A stretch of DNA of 64,000 bases from Datnioides undecimradiatus (lineage: Eukaryota; Chordata; Actinopteri; Lobotiformes; Datnioididae): positions 2,463,477 through 2,527,476 of the forward strand of contig WARS01000025.1 in NCBI GenBank assembly GCA_008933995.1, written 5' to 3'. A model generated the notes under the pieces. It was not told where the DNA came from. It was given only the letters and a program-made list of their open reading frames with translations, and searched no databases. Below, in pieces: positions 61,221-64,000 of the stretch. The translations under genes were made by a program, and so were the position numbers. Position 1 is the first letter of the stretch. Every line of letters begins with the position of its first letter.

Positions 61221-61717
61221 TGTGAAAGTGAGTGTACACAGGTGCCAACACCACAGTTAAAGGAATACCTCCAGTGTGTGAAAAGGACAGAGAAGAAGAC
61301 AGTGAAGGGGAGAAAAGGGAAGTAGAAGAGCCAGAAAAGTGTTCAGTGAAAAAAAAGGAAAACAGAAAAAAGAATCCTGAGAACCAAACGACGAGAGAGA
61401 GAGAGACAAAACGATGGGAAAGAAGTGTGGTACAAGTAGTGAAAAAGAAAGCACTTGGAGCCCTGCAACCGTGGTGTTGACCTGGATAGAAAAGTTGGTT
61501 CAAACAGTCAAGAGCAGCAAAAAGATTTGGTACACCGTCATCCCGTGGTGATCGGTTTGATGCAGATCTGATGTGACTTTTTTTGACTCTGTCCTGCTCG
61601 AGTGCAGAGTTTGGTGCTGACTGAGGTTTTTCTGGAGGGAAAAAAAAAAGAGAGAGAGAGAAACGTTGAGCTGGTCTGTGATTTTACTGATTCAGCCAGT
61701 GGTACAGAAGTAGGGGG

Positions 61718-61718
61718 T

Positions 61719-61754
<36 letters not shown>
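61718..61754. repeat. (GT)n microsatellite
   Basis: About 35 bp of uninterrupted GT. Confidence 0.95.
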
Positions 61755-61839
61755 ATGTCGATGGATACCTGGAGGGGTTCCAACCTGTCTGCATACGTCT
61801 GTTTACATTACATTATTTCTTCCCATGTGCTGCTGCGAC

Positions 61840-61880
61840 AGCCACACTTCCTTTTTCAGGATCAATAAGATCTTATCTTA
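61840..61880 (+). repeat. possible 3' tail of a non-LTR retroposon
   Basis: CTTTTTCAGGATCAATAAGA followed by TCTTATCTTA resembles the GGGATCAATAAAGTATCT tail seen at 3' ends of fish LINE/SINE copies. No body is recognised upstream. Confidence 0.35.
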
Positions 61881-63319
61881 ACACAATGATGCAATGCTCA
61901 CGCTTAAATTGCGTCTATGTGCTTGAGAGTGTGTGAATGTATGTGTTTCCATCTTTTTCACCACATTCATCACTTTATCCTCACTTTAACTTCAAAGTAG
62001 TTAGTAAGGTAACTCTGAACAGACTTTTCTTTTAATGCACTTGGAGTGCTACTCTTTACTCCAAGGGAGGGCCCCTTAAGAATAAAAATACTTTTGTTGC
62101 TTCTCCAATGTTTATTTCATAAATCTCTGGTTCTGGTTTTGAAATGGTGCTTGGAAGAATCACTAAAAATCACAAACAAAGAAAAAAAAGGCTCTAAAAT
62201 GGGATAAAACAACTGCTGCCTGTATAGGTGAAATCGTGAGTGTCACTGTTGTCAAAATCTAGCTCAAAAAATACCAAAATACTAAAATTAAAACTAATTA
62301 CGGGATGATTCATTTGAAACTAGGGCAGTGTTTACAATTCACTCTAAAAAAGTGAACATTGTAGCCACAGATGTAATCCCGGTGATGTGACGTGATTTGA
62401 AGGCTGTGCGTAAACATAAACCATAGTGCATTTGGCTTCTTAGCTTCTCTCTTGTCTCAACAACATTTAAAGAAGTTCACCTTCAGCTGGGAATCATACT
62501 TAAAACAACTGCTTCTTGAAGCAATAAAACAAGGAAAGTCATGCATGAGGACAAAATGAAAGAATGAATCCAGCAACAGAAACAAAGTTTCTTTATCACC
62601 GTTTTACAACCTTGTTAAAGCAAATGAATGTTGAGCTCCTGATGTAACAGCTTGGTATGGTTCATATTATCATTACTTGTCTTGATTCAATTACATACGT
62701 GTGGAGTGATAAAAATCCTGGTGTCGCAGGAAATAATTGCTGGAACAATTTGTCTGAAATATGATATGTTATGGGCAGCAGGGGACGACGGTCAGAGTGA
62801 GTAAAAAAATAAAAATGTAAAAGAAAAAGCCTAGTGCAGGAGAGAAAAGACAGGAGGTGTGTTACTGATGAATATGATCTATTTACACGATTTCATTCAA
62901 CATCTGCTCACACATCTGCAGTGAACGCTACACCTACAGGTTCACATGTAGTGATGACTTATTTCATGTGTGCTGCAGTTAACTTTAATGCGACGCATGA
63001 TGGTGCCTATAGCCCAGCAGTCTAAATGGAGTATGAAACCACTGCTCAGGGAGAGATAAAGACACGTGGAAAGAGATGAGGGAGAGAGGCGGAGGGAAGA
63101 AAGAGGGGTAATAAAATTAGTCTGGTCTCTCCCGAGCTCCTCTCTTCGTCTCCTAGCTGTCATTTTACCCTTGCTGCCACATGCTACACATTGTGTTCCT
63201 GCATGCGCCTGTGTTTGCGCAAGTGTGTGTGTGTGTGTGTGCACCAGTGGGAGTGTGTGATGAGCCATGAATGATAATGGATATTGGGCTGTCAGACACA
63301 TACAAACACACAGGCAGAG

Positions 63320-63320
<1 letters not shown>

Positions 63321-63349
<29 letters not shown>
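63321..63349. repeat. (CA)n microsatellite, followed by (CT)n at 63405-63428
   Basis: CA tract, with a separate CT tract about 55 bp further on. Confidence 0.9.
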
Positions 63350-63350
<1 letters not shown>

Positions 63351-63694
63351 GTTCGGCCAGACAGCAGTATATCACATAGATAGTCTGAATGCAAGGACGT
63401 GGTCTGTCTCTCTCTCTCTCTCTCTCTTAGTCTATATGTTTTTGCCTGTTGGCCATCTCTCCTCACACACACACTTTTCTTTTGTGTTTCAGCAGTCTCT
63501 ATTATAACTTTCTTTGTAAACTTTCTCTGTGTGTGATGCCTTTGGGTATGCTTTTGTGCATTAGTGTTATCTGTCTGTGTGTTATATGTCAGCACCAGTG
63601 ACTCGTTAAAAGCTGTTTTTGCACGCCAACGTTAGTTCTTGATTGAATCATTTAGATTGGCTCAACTTTGGACCCCTTGTGTGCGCGTGTCTAT

Positions 63695-63696
<2 letters not shown>

Positions 63697-63733
<37 letters not shown>

Positions 63734-63742
63734 TGTGTGTGA
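63697..63742. repeat. (GT)n microsatellite
   Basis: About 46 bp of GT with one GA interruption near the end. Confidence 0.95.
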
Positions 63743-64000
63743 GTTGGCCTCTCATTAACTTTCCACCCAGTGTTGTGATGTAAACCCCCGCTGAGTCTGG
63801 CATGTTGACCAGCTCTCGCAATCCATCCCTACATCATTATCACGCTTTGTTTCCTCTGCTTGAGTTTTCTTTGCTTTTTCTCTGCTGCCTGCAAGAAGGA
63901 GGATGGTTCCTAATTCTAAAATAGAGTATGGGTCCTCTTTTATTTGCTCCACACAAACATTTCTCACATTTATTTTATGTGTTTAGCAGCTTAGTATTTG

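Noticed and set aside
62942-63595. 217-codon open frame on the minus strand, the longest in the window
   Set aside because: It runs through CA, GT and CT microsatellites, has no recognisable domain and lies in the upstream intron. Its composition explains the lack of stops.

Overview
The window is vertebrate nuclear DNA, most likely from a teleost fish. The evidence is long introns with consensus GT/AG borders, dense CA/GT microsatellites, decayed copies of repeats typical of fish, and a channel gene that is nearly identical to vertebrate Cav1.2 but has several introns under 130 bp. I see no bacterial, plasmid or phage features.

One gene fills the window: the L-type voltage-gated calcium channel alpha-1C gene (cacna1c, Cav1.2), on the minus strand. 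Its transcript runs from high to low coordinates. I placed 31 exons between 47543 and 377 by reading the reverse complement, matching the protein to Cav1.2 and checking splice sites and phase. A transcript takes 29 of them (one from each mutually exclusive pair), giving 3435 nt or 1145 codons with every junction in frame. They cover domain I from S2 to S6, the beta-subunit-binding I-II linker, all of domain II, the II-III linker, all of domain III, the III-IV linker and domain IV S1 to S3. The 5' exons (N-terminus, IS1) lie above 64000. The 3' exons (IVS3-S4 linker onward, C-terminal tail) lie below 1.

Two mutually exclusive exon pairs are visible: the IS6 pair (human 8a/8; 37098-37201 and 34399-34502, 104 nt each) and the IVS2-S3 pair (human 31/32; 1337-1420 and 377-460, 84 nt each). 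The IIIS2 exon, paired in mammals, was found only once (10617-10676).

Layout by region: 1-4.5 kb holds the domain IV exons; 5.0-6.3 kb the IIIS4 to IIIS6 exons; 9.9-12.7 kb the II-III linker to IIIS3; 13.4-15.4 kb domain II; 17.2-30.9 kb three linker exons in long introns plus the AID exons; 34.4-43.0 kb domain I; 47.4-47.5 kb the IS2-S3 exon; 47.5-64 kb a single upstream intron without recognisable coding sequence.

The introns hold a Tc1/mariner remnant (about 43.77-44.26 kb), a large foldback element (about 26.13-26.72 kb), a 3' LINE fragment (about 31.4-31.7 kb), two copies of one decayed teleost repeat (about 10.1 and 18.8 kb), other short repeat remnants and many microsatellites. A few non-repetitive intronic blocks look like possible regulatory elements, but this rests on inspection alone.
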